From: Emergomyces orientalis
Lineage: Eukaryota > Ascomycota > Eurotiomycetes > Onygenales > Ajellomycetaceae
Direction: 5' to 3'
Assembly: GCA_002110485.1 (NCBI GenBank)
Contig: MOWL01000045.1
Location: 1 to 64,000, forward strand
Length of the DNA: 64,000 bases
This document shows, one piece after another, positions 43,255 to 55,087 of this stretch (position 1 is the stretch's first letter; each line of letters starts with the position of its first letter). Under the pieces are notes generated by a model, which saw nothing but the letters and a program-made list of their open reading frames with translations, searched no databases and was not told the DNA's origin. A program made the translations under genes and the position numbers.

Positions 43255-43830
43255 AGACAGGCCTGGCAGCATTTTTACATAGAAGAAAAGTGCCAGATTT
43301 CCCCACACCAGAGTGCCCATGTGAATATGAGCATGAAACTGTGCTTCATGTGATGGTGCACTGCACATGATTCAGTGCAGAGTGAGTGGAGTTGGAACAT
43401 GAAGAAAGAGTGAATAAGAGATGACTGTTGAACACAGTAGAAAGACTGTACAGATTGATCACATGATAATTAAAACAGAGTATTCTTGAGCAGTTCACTC
43501 TGACCAAAGCTCTGAGTGAGAGACAGAGCAGGCAAAGACATGAAAAGTGACAGACACTTTCAGTGAGAGATTTTTTATATTGAATAATTATTACTGAGAG
43601 TAGTTGTGAGTGATCTTATCTTTCTTTTTAATATAAAATATTTCTTTTTTTAAAAGCAGCTGTGACTGCTCTGCAGTATTTTGAAGATGTTAAAAAGTGA
43701 AATAAATCTGAAAATCAGAGAGTTTTTAGTTCAGTGACAGATCATGTCTGTCACAGAGTTTTTCTTACTTTGTATATTAAGCAGAGCCCCACATATCCTT
43801 GTGATTAAGTGGTGTAGAAATAATAATAAT

Positions 43831-44076
43831 TGTAACAGGCCTATGCCAAAGAGCTCGGCACTAATATAGGTCTTATATAACAAAAAGTAGAAAACGTTAA
43901 GGAAAAGAAAAGAAAAGAAAAAGCATTTGAGTGTGAACACATGAGATTCTTTTATGAGCCTGGCAGGGTGAATAATCATATTTCCAATTGGCGTGGCCGC
44001 TAGGTCGGCAAAAACCATGGAGCTTCCATTGGCATGCGAGCGGAATGATCTACTAACATGAGTGTAGCTCATCACA
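43831..44076 (-). repeat. 3' LTR of gypsy element 1
   Basis: 246 bp. On the plus strand it starts TGTAACAGG and ends CATCACA. A G-rich polypurine tract (44077-44092 region) adjoins it inside the element. Confidence 0.92.
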
Positions 44077-47000
44077 TTAGCCCCCCCCTTCTCTCAAGCT
44101 CAGCGCCTCCCATCAATCAAGAGCCGCTGTCTCGGACAATGCTGAACCCACAGTCCATGATGGGCGATCGTAGCCCACCCATTTCATGAGGTATTGTCGG
44201 CCGCGGCCACAGAGTCATTCGTCCAGTATCTCTTCGATCTCCCATTCAAGCTCGTTGTCCTCCCCCATGATGCCTGGCGGCTGCCAGTCAGAGATTGTTT
44301 GAGAGGGGAATGGGTCAGTGGCCGCTCAGCATAAGAGGTTCGTATGAAAGACATCATGGATACCAGAGGAAGTGTTCAGGTGGTAGTTATGGCTGCCTAG
44401 AACTTCCAGGACTTCATATTTCGCGTGTCGGTAGTCCAGCGTGTGTGACGGGTGTGTGATTCGAATGTTCTTGAGACTGAGCCAAACTAGATCATCAATC
44501 TTATACTGTTTGGCGAGGTCTCATTGTACATTGGCTTGATCTTCTTGGTCTTGTTTGGCGCTCACCATTGATGCTTCCGCCCAGTCACGGGCGTCTCAGA
44601 GCTTTGTTACTATATTATCAGCGACCTCAATGGGATTGCGCGGGTTCATTGAGAGTTGTGTGAGTTCTTGAAGATCTAGTATTTCCATATTGTAGTCATG
44701 CATGAGAAAGAATGGGCTCACACCAGTGAAGACTGCATTCTGGCCATTGATTGTGACTTCTGCATGAAGAAGTAGGTCATGCCAGTCATCTTGCAGATAA
44801 TTACAGAACTTATGAAGATAATTCTTTACTGTCTGTATTACTTACTCTGAGGAATCATCAGTCTCTGAATGATAGATGATTGATAGACAGCATGTGATCT
44901 TCAGTAACTGGCAGATTCTTGTTCATAGAGTACTTACAAACTGTCAGTCTCAGTCTGACACAATTGATCTTGGCAGTCCATGCATTCAGTAGAATGGGCT
45001 TCATAGGAAAGCTTCAGTAACCTGTTCTGTATCTATCTTATTGCAGAGTTCTAGTATTACACCCTTGCTTAGATGATCAACAATAATTATGATGTTCTTG
45101 CATTCTTTGCTCTCAGAGAGGTTCACTGTGAAATCAATGACAACATCTCATCATATTCAGTCTGGAATGTCAAGTGATTTGAGGAGGCCTTTCCAACAGT
45201 CCTTTCATGAGATGACTGATAAGCAGTAATTACAGTTTTAAATGAAGTGTTGAATGCTATTTGAGATCTCAGGCCAGTAGAACTCTCATGATATCATTTG
45301 GTATAGCTGTTCACGGCCCAGGTGGCCAGACATGCGTGAGTCATGCGTCTCTTGCATGATTCGCGTGCATAATGTTTCAGACTGTGGGACCCAACATCGT
45401 CCACAGAATTGAAGGGTGTTATTGTTGTCAATGAAGTATTCAGATATGTCAGTTCTCACATGTAGTTCTGGGGGGAATCGGGGTGCCTTTCAGCATACAG
45501 CATCAGTGAGAGCTTGGAGCTGTTTGTCAGTGAGAGCTGACAGGCACCACAGCTCATCTAGTGATGTTTCAGAAGGTGCTTCAGAGGGTGTCTTGGAAGG
45601 GATGTCAGAGACATCGGCAATGTCAGGGGTGATTTGAAGTGGGAGTGTTCTGACTACTGACACGCGAATGGTTCCATGTGCAGTCTTATCATGATTAATC
45701 AGTATTCTTGGGTCCAAGATTCAGTGTTCATGGTTGATCCAGCGGGTGTTCACTGCATTGGATGGCATGTCTTGCTCTTGTCAGAAGAGTGCGTCTGCCA
45801 TGGAGTTCTCTGAGCCGGGGCGGTAGTGTATTGTAAAATGAAAGCGGCTAAGAAGCTCTGACCAGCGCATCTGACATTCTGTGAGCTTACAAGTGGTTGT
45901 GAAGTGCTTGAGATTCTTATGATCAGTTATTATCTCAAACTTCATAACACTGTGAAGCTCAGAGTCTCATTCTTCAAGACAGTGAATTATGACAAGGAGT
46001 TCTTTGTCATAGATCTCATAGTTACACTTGACAGGACTGAGTTTCTTGAACATGAAGGCACATGATTGTAGGACATCTTCATCATTATATTGCAGTATGG
46101 CTCCTCCTGTAATGTAACCGGAGGAGTCAGCTTCCACAATTGTGTCATGGTCAGAATCAAATGTCACTAGTAGAGGTGCACTGATGAACATCTTTTTCAT
46201 TTGTACAAAGACAGCCTTGGCGGCTGCTGACCAGTGGAAGACTGATTTCTTCTTGATAAGCTCTGTGAGTGGTTGGGCAATCTCTGAGAAGTTTCATATA
46301 AATCACTGATAGAAGTTGACAAATTCAATGAAGCTGCATATACTCTTCACAGTGTGTGGGGCTTCTCATTCAAGAATAGCAGAGATCTTTTCAGGATTCA
46401 TCCAAATGCTCTTACCTGCTTCTATGATGAAGTTCAGGTATTTTGTAGTCTTAACTTCAAAATCGCATTTGTCTATGTCTATCAGCAGGCCAGCTTCATG
46501 AAGCTGCTGTAACATCTTCTGAACATGTTCTTGATGCTCTTTTCGGGAGCCATCAGTGAAGATAAGAATGTCATCCAGATACATGAACATGAACTCATCA
46601 AGGAAATCTTGCAGTGCTCAATTAATATATTTCTGAAAGATGCTAGGGGCGTTAGCTAGCCTGAACGGTGTGACTACCCACTCAAAGAGACTGTATCAGG
46701 TCCGAAAAGTGGTTAGCCATTTGTCACCTTCAGTGATGCAGATCTTATGAAATGCAGCGATCACATTCAGCTTGATGAATCATTGAGCACGTCTGATGCA
46801 AGCAAGTGTCTCATTGATGAGAGATAGAGAATATCAATCCTTCTTCATGAGGCAGTTCAGCCCTTGATAGTCTACACAAAATCGGAGCCCGCCGCCTGGC
46901 TTCTTGGTGAATAGGATAGGAGCTGCGGCAGAAGAATTGCTAACGCGTATGAACCCTTTGTCTAGTAGATTATTGAGGATCTTGCAGAGGAGAAGGAGTT

Positions 47001-49195
47001 CATCTCGAGACATGCTATAGAGAGGTCCTCATGGGGGTTCAGAAGTCTTGCTGTCTTGCTTCTCTAGTTCAATTGTATGATCTACTCCAGGCCCTTGTAG
47101 GGGAGGTAGGTTCTCAATGGCATCATCTTTTCAGAAGACATCTAGATATTCATGATATTGGCGCGGGAGCTTTGCACAGGGATCAGTGTGTTTAGTGATG
47201 GTGAGTTTGTCGAGCGCTTTCTTAATGTCAGCCAAGCTGGCTGAGTAAATTGCCATGCAGTCCCACTGCATGCAGTTCTGTTGGGAGTTCTTTCAGAGCA
47301 GTTCATAAGCATTCGCGGAGATCTGCTTGAGATTCATGATGCTATGAACATCATTCTTGTGTATGTGATCTTCATTAGGGAAGATGAGTGTTCTGTTTCA
47401 GGCGTTCAAGAGAATGCTCTGTTTGGCTAATCAAGAGATCTCTAGTATGAGATTGTAATCTAGGTTCTCTATCTTATATGCATAAGTGTTCTCTTGTTGG
47501 TGCCCGCCGATGTCTATATCTAATTTCATCATATAACGGGTGTAAGCATCTTTCGGGCTGTCGAATCCAGTGAGGAGTCGGGGCTTGGGTAAAGAGATAT
47601 GCTGGAGGTTACAGCATTTTATAATTGAAGATTTGATCATTGCATAATGACATAGACTGCTGTCTACCATGGCATTCATATTGTACGTGCTATCTATCAC
47701 GGTAGATACAAGAATCACATTCATTGTCATCTTTTTTTCAAATTGTTGTCATCTGATCTTCTCTAGCTCCTGTCAGCGAGTTTTCGCAGGAGCTAGTCTT
47801 TTCCCTGCCTTGGAGCTTCCATTGAGACACTCTCTTCATTGTCACCCAAATCCTCTTTCACTATGGTGTGGTTGATGCGGACTCTCTTAGATGAAACATG
47901 GTCAGAATGGCAGTTGGCAGCAATGTGGCCTGTACGCTCGCAATTGATGCAGACTCCGTGTCATCGTCGATCGGCCGCCTCTTCAGCTGTCAGTCCAGGG
48001 ACTCGGAAGCCCGGTCGGGCAGCAGAGACTCTAGCTTGAGCGTAGATGTTTGAGTCCACCCAATCCATTGCATCTGTGTTGTTCCTGGTCGCCGGCATGT
48101 TGGCAGCTGAAGTATAATGTCTATCACCACCTGTCTATATGCTCTTCAGCTTTGTGAGATAATCATCCAATCTTCATAATTGAATGCAGAATGTCTTATA
48201 AGTGAAGACTTCTTCAACACTGATAAGAGTCTTCAGCAGTTCAAATGTCAAAGCTTTCTTCAGCATGCTGATCTTCATTCAATTCTCTCAGAGTTGGTCT
48301 CCTGCTTCTAAGATCTTAGTGTCGAAATCAGGTAAAAAGGTTGTAAGAGAGGTGTTCCTCTGGCGTGCATTCTGCAGTCAGTCTAGCACCTTCTGCTGTG
48401 TTGCTGTATCCTTGAACAAGATATCAAGGTGTTTGAAGATGTTTTCAGGCATGTGAAGTGATGGTTCGCAGGTTTCTATTCATGAGTGGAACTTCTGTCT
48501 GGCATGATCCTTCAGTCGGCCGTACACATATCATTCTTGATTGATCAAGGAATCAATGGCATCTTCATTCACATCTAGCTTTGCAAGCATCTCCAACTTC
48601 CACGGCGAGTATAAGGTGAGGTCAGAAGCGTCAAAGTACATGAAAGTGCTTAGGTGTTCTTTTGGTGGTCATGCTGTGCTAGACTTCGTTGACACCTCTA
48701 TGGATTCTGCTGACAGAGGTGTTGCGGCTTCCGCGGCAGAGGTCTGACTTGTCAGTTGTCACTGAATCTCTTCATATTGACGTTGCTGGTTCGCGTGCAT
48801 GTCAGTGATCTGCTGCTGCTGCAGTTTCAACATTGTTTGAAGCTACTGTGGCATCTCATTGGTGTTCGCTGCCATTGAGGGTTCACCAATATCATCCATG
48901 ATGACTGACAATGTTGTGTCTTGGAATTCTTCGCTGGAGGATTCTTCAGGTTCAGGGGAGTATTTGTATGAAAACTTTATACATCTGAGATATCAGAACT
49001 CTCAGGTCTTTCACTGATATGTCTCTTTCATGAGATCTAGTTGCAGGGTCAAGATGATTGACAAGCAAGCTTCTTCTATCTAGTAGAGGTTCAATGATCA
49101 CTAGCTAGTTGTCTTCTTTATTTCTTACGCGTCATTATGTGTTTGGATAGTCGAATAATCGTTTCTCATAAGGATATGAATGAATGTTTTCTAAG
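44077..49195 (-). pseudogene. gypsy 1 gag-pol remnant
   Basis: The polyprotein is split into short open pieces (for example 47431-47730 protease, 46366-46590 reverse transcriptase, 45967-46200 RNase H, 45490-45717 integrase region). Breaks are mostly TGA at places where gypsy proteins have Arg or Trp (for example RTRY to RT-stop-Y; ILEWE to ILE-stop-E). The reverse transcriptase active site YLDD is kept. The chromodomain segment near the 3' end resembles that of the second gypsy copy. No intact protein can be made. Confidence 0.88.
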
Positions 49196-49441
49196 TGTAA
49201 CAGGCCTATGCCGAAGAGCTCGGCACTAATATAGGTCTTATATAACAAAAAGTAGAAAACGTTAAGGAAAAGAAAAGAAAAGGAAAAGCATTTGAGTGTG
49301 AACACATGAGATTCTTTTATGAGCCTGACAGGGCAGATAATCATATTTCCGATTGGCGTGGCCGCTAGGTCGGCAAAAACCATGGAGCTTCCATTGGCAT
49401 GCGAGCGGAATGGTCTACTAACATGGGCGTAGCCCATCACA
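49196..49441 (-). repeat. 5' LTR of gypsy element 1
   Basis: 246 bp, same ends as its partner. Compared with the LTRs of gypsy element 2 it lacks an internal segment of about 80 bp between CCACGCCAAT and CGGAAATATG. Confidence 0.92.
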
Positions 49442-49446
49442 ATAAT

Positions 49447-49680
49447 AATAATAATAAGAAGAATAATAATAACAGAATAGTCAGCAAATTGATTTTTATT
49501 TTTTTATAAATATTTTTAAAGATTATTTATATTCTCTTTTTTCATATAATTTTCAAGTGATTACAAAGAAAATAAATTAATGATTGACAAAATAACTCAT
49601 GACATGAATATAAAGAAAATAAAAGACAGACTCTAACACAGTATAAAAGAAATAGTGAGATATTATATAATATCTAGCAG
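49447..49680 (-). repeat. LINE-2 3' UTR fragment (piece F, left part)
   Basis: On the minus strand it matches the LINE-2 3' UTR (63120-63288 and 61204-61445). It contains the GTATAAAAG variant shared with the element at 57023-63288. The left side joins the AAT tail of LINE-1; the right side is cut by gypsy element 2, and the piece continues at 55408-55431. Confidence 0.85.
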
Positions 49681-50000
49681 TGTGATGAGCTACGCCCATG
49701 TTAGTAGACCATTCTGCTCGCATGCCAATGGAAGCTCCATGGTTTTCGCCGACCTAGCGGCCACGCCAATATGCGGCCGCCGCGCCGATACCCGCCGAAA
49801 ATCACACACCAAAATGCTCGGAAAAAGTCCGACCCCTGAATCAGACTTTTTGAAAATATGATTATCTGCTCTGTCAGGCTTATAAAAGAATCTCATGTGT
49901 TCACACTTAAATGCTTTTCTTTTCTTTTTCTTAACATTTTCTACTTTTTGTTATATAAGACCTATATTAGTGCCGAGCTCTTCGGCGTAGGTTCATTACA
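49681..50000 (+). repeat. 5' LTR of gypsy element 2
   Basis: 320 bp, TGTGATGAG to CATTACA. It contains a CpG-rich module (49771-49850) absent from the LTRs of element 1. Confidence 0.94.
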
Positions 50001-50214
50001 CTTAGAAAACATTCATTGTATTCTTATGAGGAACGATTATTCGATTATCCAAACACATAACAATGCATAAGAAATAAAGAAGATGACTAGCTAGCAGTCA
50101 TCAAACCTCTACTAGATAGAAGAAGCTTGCTTGTCAATTGTCTTGACCCCGCAACTAGATCTCACAAAAGAGATGTATCAGTGAAAGACCTGAGAGTTCT
50201 GATACCCCAGACAT

Positions 50215-50901
50215 ATGAAGTTTTCGTACAAATACTCCCCCGAACCTGAAGAATTCCAAGACACAACATCATCAGCCATCATGAACGATATCGGCGAACC
50301 CTCAATGGCAGCAAACACCAATGAGATGCCACAGTGGCTTCAAATGATGTTGAAACTGCAGCAGCAGCAGATCGCCGACATGCACGCGAACCAGCAACGT
50401 CAATATGAAGAGATCCAGTGGCAACTGACAAGTCAGACCCCTGCCGCGGAAGCCACAACACCTCTGTCAGCAGAATCTGTAGAGGTGTCAACAAAGTCTA
50501 GCACAGCACAATCATCAAAAGAACATCTAAGCACTCTCATGTACTTCAATGCTTCTGACCTCACCTTATACTCGCCGTGGAAGTTGGAGATGCTTGCAAA
50601 GCTAGATGTAAATGAAGATACCATTGATTCCTTGATCAATCAAGAATGGTATGTGTATGGCCGACTGAAGGATCGCGCCAGACAGAAGTTCCACCCATGG
50701 ATAGAAACCTGCGAACCATCACTTTGCATGCCTGAAAACATCTTCAAACATCTTGATATCTTGTTCAAAGATACAGCAATACAGCAGAAGGCGCTAGACT
50801 GGCTGCAGAATGCATGCCAGAGGAACATCTCTCTTACAACCTTTTTACCTGATTTCGACACTAAGATCTTAGAAGCAGGAGGCCAACTCTGGAAGAATTG
50901 A
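50215..50901 (+). pseudogene. gypsy 2 Gag remnant
   Basis: 228 open codons starting MKFSYKYSPEPEEF, with a Gln-rich stretch (LKLQQQQIADMHANQQRQ) and a helical Gag core (YFNASDLTLYSPWKLEMLAKLD). A TGA ends the frame at 50899-50901 where Gag should continue; the CCHC part follows from 51010. Confidence 0.75.
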
Positions 50902-51009
50902 ATGAAGATTAGCATGCTGAAGAAAGCTTTGACATTTGAACTGCTGAAGACTCTTGTCAGTGTTGAAGAAGTCTCCACTTATGAGATATTCTGCATTCAA
51001 TTATAAAGA

Positions 51010-51396
51010 TTGGATGATTGTCTCACAAAGCTGAAGAGCATACAGACAGGTGATGATAGATGTTATACTTCAGCTGCCAACATGCCAGCGACCAGGAACA
51101 ACACAGATGCAATGGATTGGGTGGACTCAAACATCTACGCTCAAGCTAGAGTCTCTGCTGCCCGACCGGGCTTCCGAGTCCCTGGACTGACAGCTGAAGA
51201 GGCGGCCGATCGACAACAACACGGAGTCTGCATCAATTGCGAGCGTACAGGCCACATTGCTGTCAACTGCTGTTCTGACCATGTTCCACCTCGTGAGAAG
51301 AAGAGAGTCCGCATCAACCATGTCATAGTGAAAGAGGATTTGGACGATGATGAAGAGAGTGTCTCAATGGAAGCTTCAAGGCAGAGAAAAGACTAG
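51010..51396 (+). pseudogene. gypsy 2 Gag C-terminus with zinc knuckle
   Basis: 128 codons with the retroviral-type knuckle CINCERTGHIAVNC near residue 76, then a basic and an acidic tail. It should be the nucleocapsid part of Gag, cut off from its N-terminus by stops. Confidence 0.75.
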
Positions 51397-51458
51397 CTTC
51401 TGCGAAAACTCGCTGACAGGAGCTAGAGAAGATCAGATGACAACAATTTAAAGAAAAG

Positions 51459-54400
51459 ATGGCAATGGACACGATTCTTGTATCTACCGTGATAGATAGC
51501 ACGTACAATATGAATGCCATGGTAGACAGCAGTCTATGCCATTATGCAATGATCAAATCTTCAATTGTAAAACACTGTAACCTTCAGCATATTTCTTTAC
51601 TCAAGCCCCGACTTCTCACTGGATTCGACGGCCCGAAAGATGCTTACACCCGTTATATGATGAAATTAGATATAGACATTGGCGGACACTGACAAGAGAA
51701 CACTTATGTATATGAGATAGAGAATCTAAATTATGATCTCATGCTAGAGATCTCTTGATTAGCTGAACAGAGCATTCTCTTGAACATCTGAAACAGAATG
51801 CTCATCTTCTCTAATGGAGATCGTGTACACAAGAACAATGTTCATAGTATCATGAATCTCAAGCAGATCTCCGCGAATGCTTATGAACTGCTCTGAAAGA
51901 ACTCCTGACAGAACTGCATGCAGTGGAACCGCATGGCAATTTACTCAGCCAGCTTGGCTGACATTAAGAAAGCGCTTGACAAACTCATCATCACTAAACA
52001 CACTGATCCCCGCGCAAAGCTCCCGTGTCAATATCATGAATATCTAGACATTTTCTGAAAAGATGATGCCATTGAGAACCTACCTCCCCTACAAGAGCCT
52101 GGGGTAGATCATATGATTGAACTAGAGAAGCAAGATGACAAGACTTCTGAACCCCCATGGGGGTCTCTCTATAGCATGTCCCGAGATGAACTTCTTCTCC
52201 TCTGCAAGACTCTCAATGATCTACTAGACAAAGGGTTCATACGTGTTAGCAATTCTCCCGCCGCAGCTCCTATCCTATTCGCCAAGAAGCCAGGCGGCGG
52301 GCTCCGATTTTGTGTAGACTATCAAGGACTGAACTGCCTCATGAAGAAGAATTGATATTCTCTACCTCTCATCAATGAGACACTCACTTGCATCAAGCAC
52401 ACTCAATGATTTATCAAGCTGAATGTGGTCGCTGCATTTCATAAGATCTGCATCACTGAAGGTGACAAATGACTAACTGCTTTTCAGACCTGATACAGTC
52501 TCTTTGAGTGGGTAGTCACACCGTTCGGGCTAGCTAACGCCCCTAGCATCTTTCAGAAATATATCAATTAAGCACTGCAAGATTTTCTTGATGAGTTCAT
52601 GTTCATGTATCTGAATGACATTCTTATCTTCACTGATGGCTCCCGAAAAGAGCATCAAGAACATGTTCAGAAGATGTTACAGCAGCTTCATGAAGCTGGC
52701 CTGCTGATAGACATAGACAAATGCGATTTCAAAGTTAAGACTACAAAATACCTGGGCTTCATCATAGAAGCGAGTAAGAGCATTTGAATGAATTCTGAAA
52801 AGATCTCTGCTATTCTTGAATGAGAAGTCTCACACACTGTGAAGAGTGTATGCAGCTTCATTGAATTTGTCAACTTCTATCAGTGATTTATATGAAACTT
52901 CTCAGAGATTGCCCAACCACTCACAGAGCTTATCAAGAAGAAATCAGTCTTTCACTGGTCAGCAGTCACCAAGGCTGCCTTTGTATGAATGAAAAAGATG
53001 TTCATCAGCACATCTCTACTAATGATATTCAATTCTGACTGTGACATGATTGTGAAAGCTGACTCCTCCAGTTATATTACAGAAGAAGCCATACTGCAAT
53101 ATGATGATGAAGATGTTCTACAACCATGTGCCTTCATGTCCAAGAAACTCAGCTCTGTCAAGTGTAACTATGAGATCTATGACAAAGAACTCCTTGTCAT
53201 AATTCACTGTCTTGAAGAATGAGACTCTGAGCTTCACAGTGTTGTGAAGTTCAAGATAATAACTGATTATAAAAACCTCAAGCACTTCACAACCACTTGT
53301 AAGCTCACAGAATGTCAGATGCGCTGGTCAGAGCTTCTTAGCTGCTTTCATTTTACAATACACTACTGCCTCAGCTCAGAGAACTCCATGGCGGACGCAC
53401 TCTTCTGACGAGAGCAAGACATGCCATCCGACACAGCAGACATCCGCTGAATCAACCGTGAACACCGAATCTTGGACCCGAAAATACTGATTAATCATGA
53501 TAAGACTGCACATGGAACCATTCGCGCGTCAGTAGTCAGAACACTCCCACTCCGAATCACCCCTGACATTGCTGATGTCTCTGACATCCCTTCTGAAACA
53601 TCACTAGATGAGCTGTGGCGCCTGTCAGCTCTTGCTGACGAACAGCTCCAAGCTCTCACTGATGCTATATGCCGGAAGGCACTCTGATTCCCCCCAGAAC
53701 TACACGTGAGAACTGACATATCTGAATGCTTCATTGATGACAATGATGCCCTTCAATTCCGTGGATGACATTGAGTCCTGCAGTCTGAAACATTACACAC
53801 ATGAATCATGCAAGAGACGCATGACTCATGCATGTCTGGTCACCTGAGCTGTGAACAGCTATACCAAATGATATCACAAGAGTTCTACTGGTCTGAGATC
53901 TCAAATAGCATTCAACACTTTATTTAAAACTGCAATTGCTGCTTGTCAGTTATCTCATGAAAGAATCATCAGAAAGGTCTTCTCAAATCACTCAACATTT
54001 CAGATCAAATATGATGAGATGTTGTCATTGATTTCACAGTGAATCTTTCTGAGAGCAAAGAATGCAAGAACATCATGATTATTATTGACTGTCTAAGCAA
54101 GAGTGTAATACTAGAACTCTGCAATAAGATAGATACAGAACAGATTGCTGAAGCTTTCCTACAAAGCCCATTCTACTGAATGCATGGACTGCCAAGATCA
54201 ATTGTGTCAGACTGAGACTGACAGTTCATAAGCACTCTATAAATGAGAATCTGCCAGTTACTGAAAATCACACACTGTCTATCAACTGTCTATCATTCAG
54301 AGACTGATGATTCCTCAGAGTAAACAATACAGACAGTAAAGAATTATCTTTGTAAGTTCTGTAATTATCTGCAAGATGACTGGCATGACCTACTTCTTCA

Positions 54401-54690
54401 TGCAGAAGTCACAATCAATGACCAGAACACAGTCTTCACTGATGTGAGCTCATTATTTCTCATGCATGACTACAATATGGAAATACTAGATCTTCAAGAA
54501 TTCACACAACTCTCAATGAACCCACGCAACCCCATTGAGGTCGCTGATAATATAGTAACAAAGCTCCAAGACACCTGCGACTGGGCGGAAGCATCAATGG
54601 CGAGCGCCAAACAAGACCAAGAAGATCAAGCCAATGTACAACAAGACTCTGCTGAACAGTATAAGATTGGCAATCTAGTTTGACTCAGTC
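51459..54690 (+). pseudogene. gypsy 2 pol remnant (protease, RT, RNase H, integrase)
   Basis: Open pieces interrupted by TGA or TAA. Protease: STYNMNAMVDSS near 51490-51530, where the usual DSG is DSS. Reverse transcriptase: [22 protein letters not shown] (two blocks near 52260-52320), VTPFGLANAPSIFQK and FMYLNDILIF near 52600, in which the catalytic YLDD has become YLND. RNase H: KADSSSYI and NYEIYDKELL near 53060-53200. Integrase: the His/Cys zinc domain near 53820-53960 and a decayed core with VIDFTVNL and IVSD. No enzyme can be intact. Confidence 0.85.
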
Positions 54691-54889
54691 TCAAGAACAT
54701 TTGAACCACACGCCCATCACACACGCTGGACTACCGACACGCGAAATATGAAGTCCTGGAAGCTCTAGACAGCCATAACTATTGCCTGAACACTCCCTCT
54801 GATATTCATGATGTCTTTCATATGAACCTCTTACACCAAGCAGCCACTGACCCATTCCCCTCTCAAACAATCTCTGACTGGCAGCCGCC

Positions 54890-55080
54890 AGGCATCATGG
54901 GGGAGGACAATGAGCTTGAATGGGAGATTGAAGAGATACTGAACAAACAACCCTGTGACTGCAGCTGACAATACCTCGTGAAATGGGTGGGCTATGATCA
55001 CCCATCATGGACTGCGGGTTCGGCATTGTCCGAGACAGCGGCTCTTGATCGATGGGAGGCGCTGAGCTCGAGAGAAGGGG
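54890..55080 (+). pseudogene. gypsy 2 chromodomain
   Basis: ELEWEIEEILN, a stop, then QYLVKWVGYDHPSW and ALDRWEAL: the fold pattern of a chromodomain fused to the integrase C-terminus, as in chromoviruses, where it directs insertion to particular chromatin. One TGA lies inside it. Confidence 0.75.
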
Positions 55081-55087
55081 GGGCTAA

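Larger units (their letters stand above)
37440..43825 (+). mobile_element. Old Tad1-like LINE (LINE-1), split by the copia insertion
   Basis: A 5'-truncated non-LTR element in two pieces, about 37440-38109 and 43255-43825. The left piece encodes the region after reverse transcriptase (TVIRPAITYGALAWHQ, then CLHIIAGAYRATSI and LEAETFTLPISVYLDE). The right piece encodes FLHRRKVPDFPTPECPC and HETVLHVMVHC, a Cys/His knuckle typical of the C-terminus of Tad1-type elements. If the copia element and one target copy are ignored, the frame reads TGK-TGLAAFLHRRK without a break. The rest carries TGA stops and lacks CpG. The 3' end is GGTGTAGAAA plus a TAA tail, the same as the LINE at 63289-64000. Confidence 0.8.
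43831..49441 (-). mobile_element. Ty3/gypsy chromovirus-like element 1 (degenerate)
   Basis: 5611 bp with 246-bp LTRs and target duplication ATAAT (43826-43830 and 49442-49446), inserted in the AAT tail of LINE-1. Reading on the minus strand gives Gag (near 48900-48200), CCHC knuckle (near 47950), protease (47700-47440), reverse transcriptase (about 47100-46400, with FMYLDDILIF intact), RNase H (about 46200-45900), integrase and a chromodomain near 44200. Many in-frame TGA codons make it non-autonomous. The two LTRs differ by about a dozen transitions and no transversion that I can see. Confidence 0.92.

Noticed and set aside
48202..48750. Plus-strand open frames over the gypsy 1 gag region
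   Set aside because: They are antisense to the Gag-like sequence, as shown by the same region in gypsy 2 on the opposite strand.
44077..54700. TGA codons in the gypsy elements read as Trp (genetic recoding)
   Set aside because: TGA occurs at former Arg (CGA) as well as Trp (TGG) positions, and TGG is used normally elsewhere in the same elements. Mutation explains both; recoding does not.
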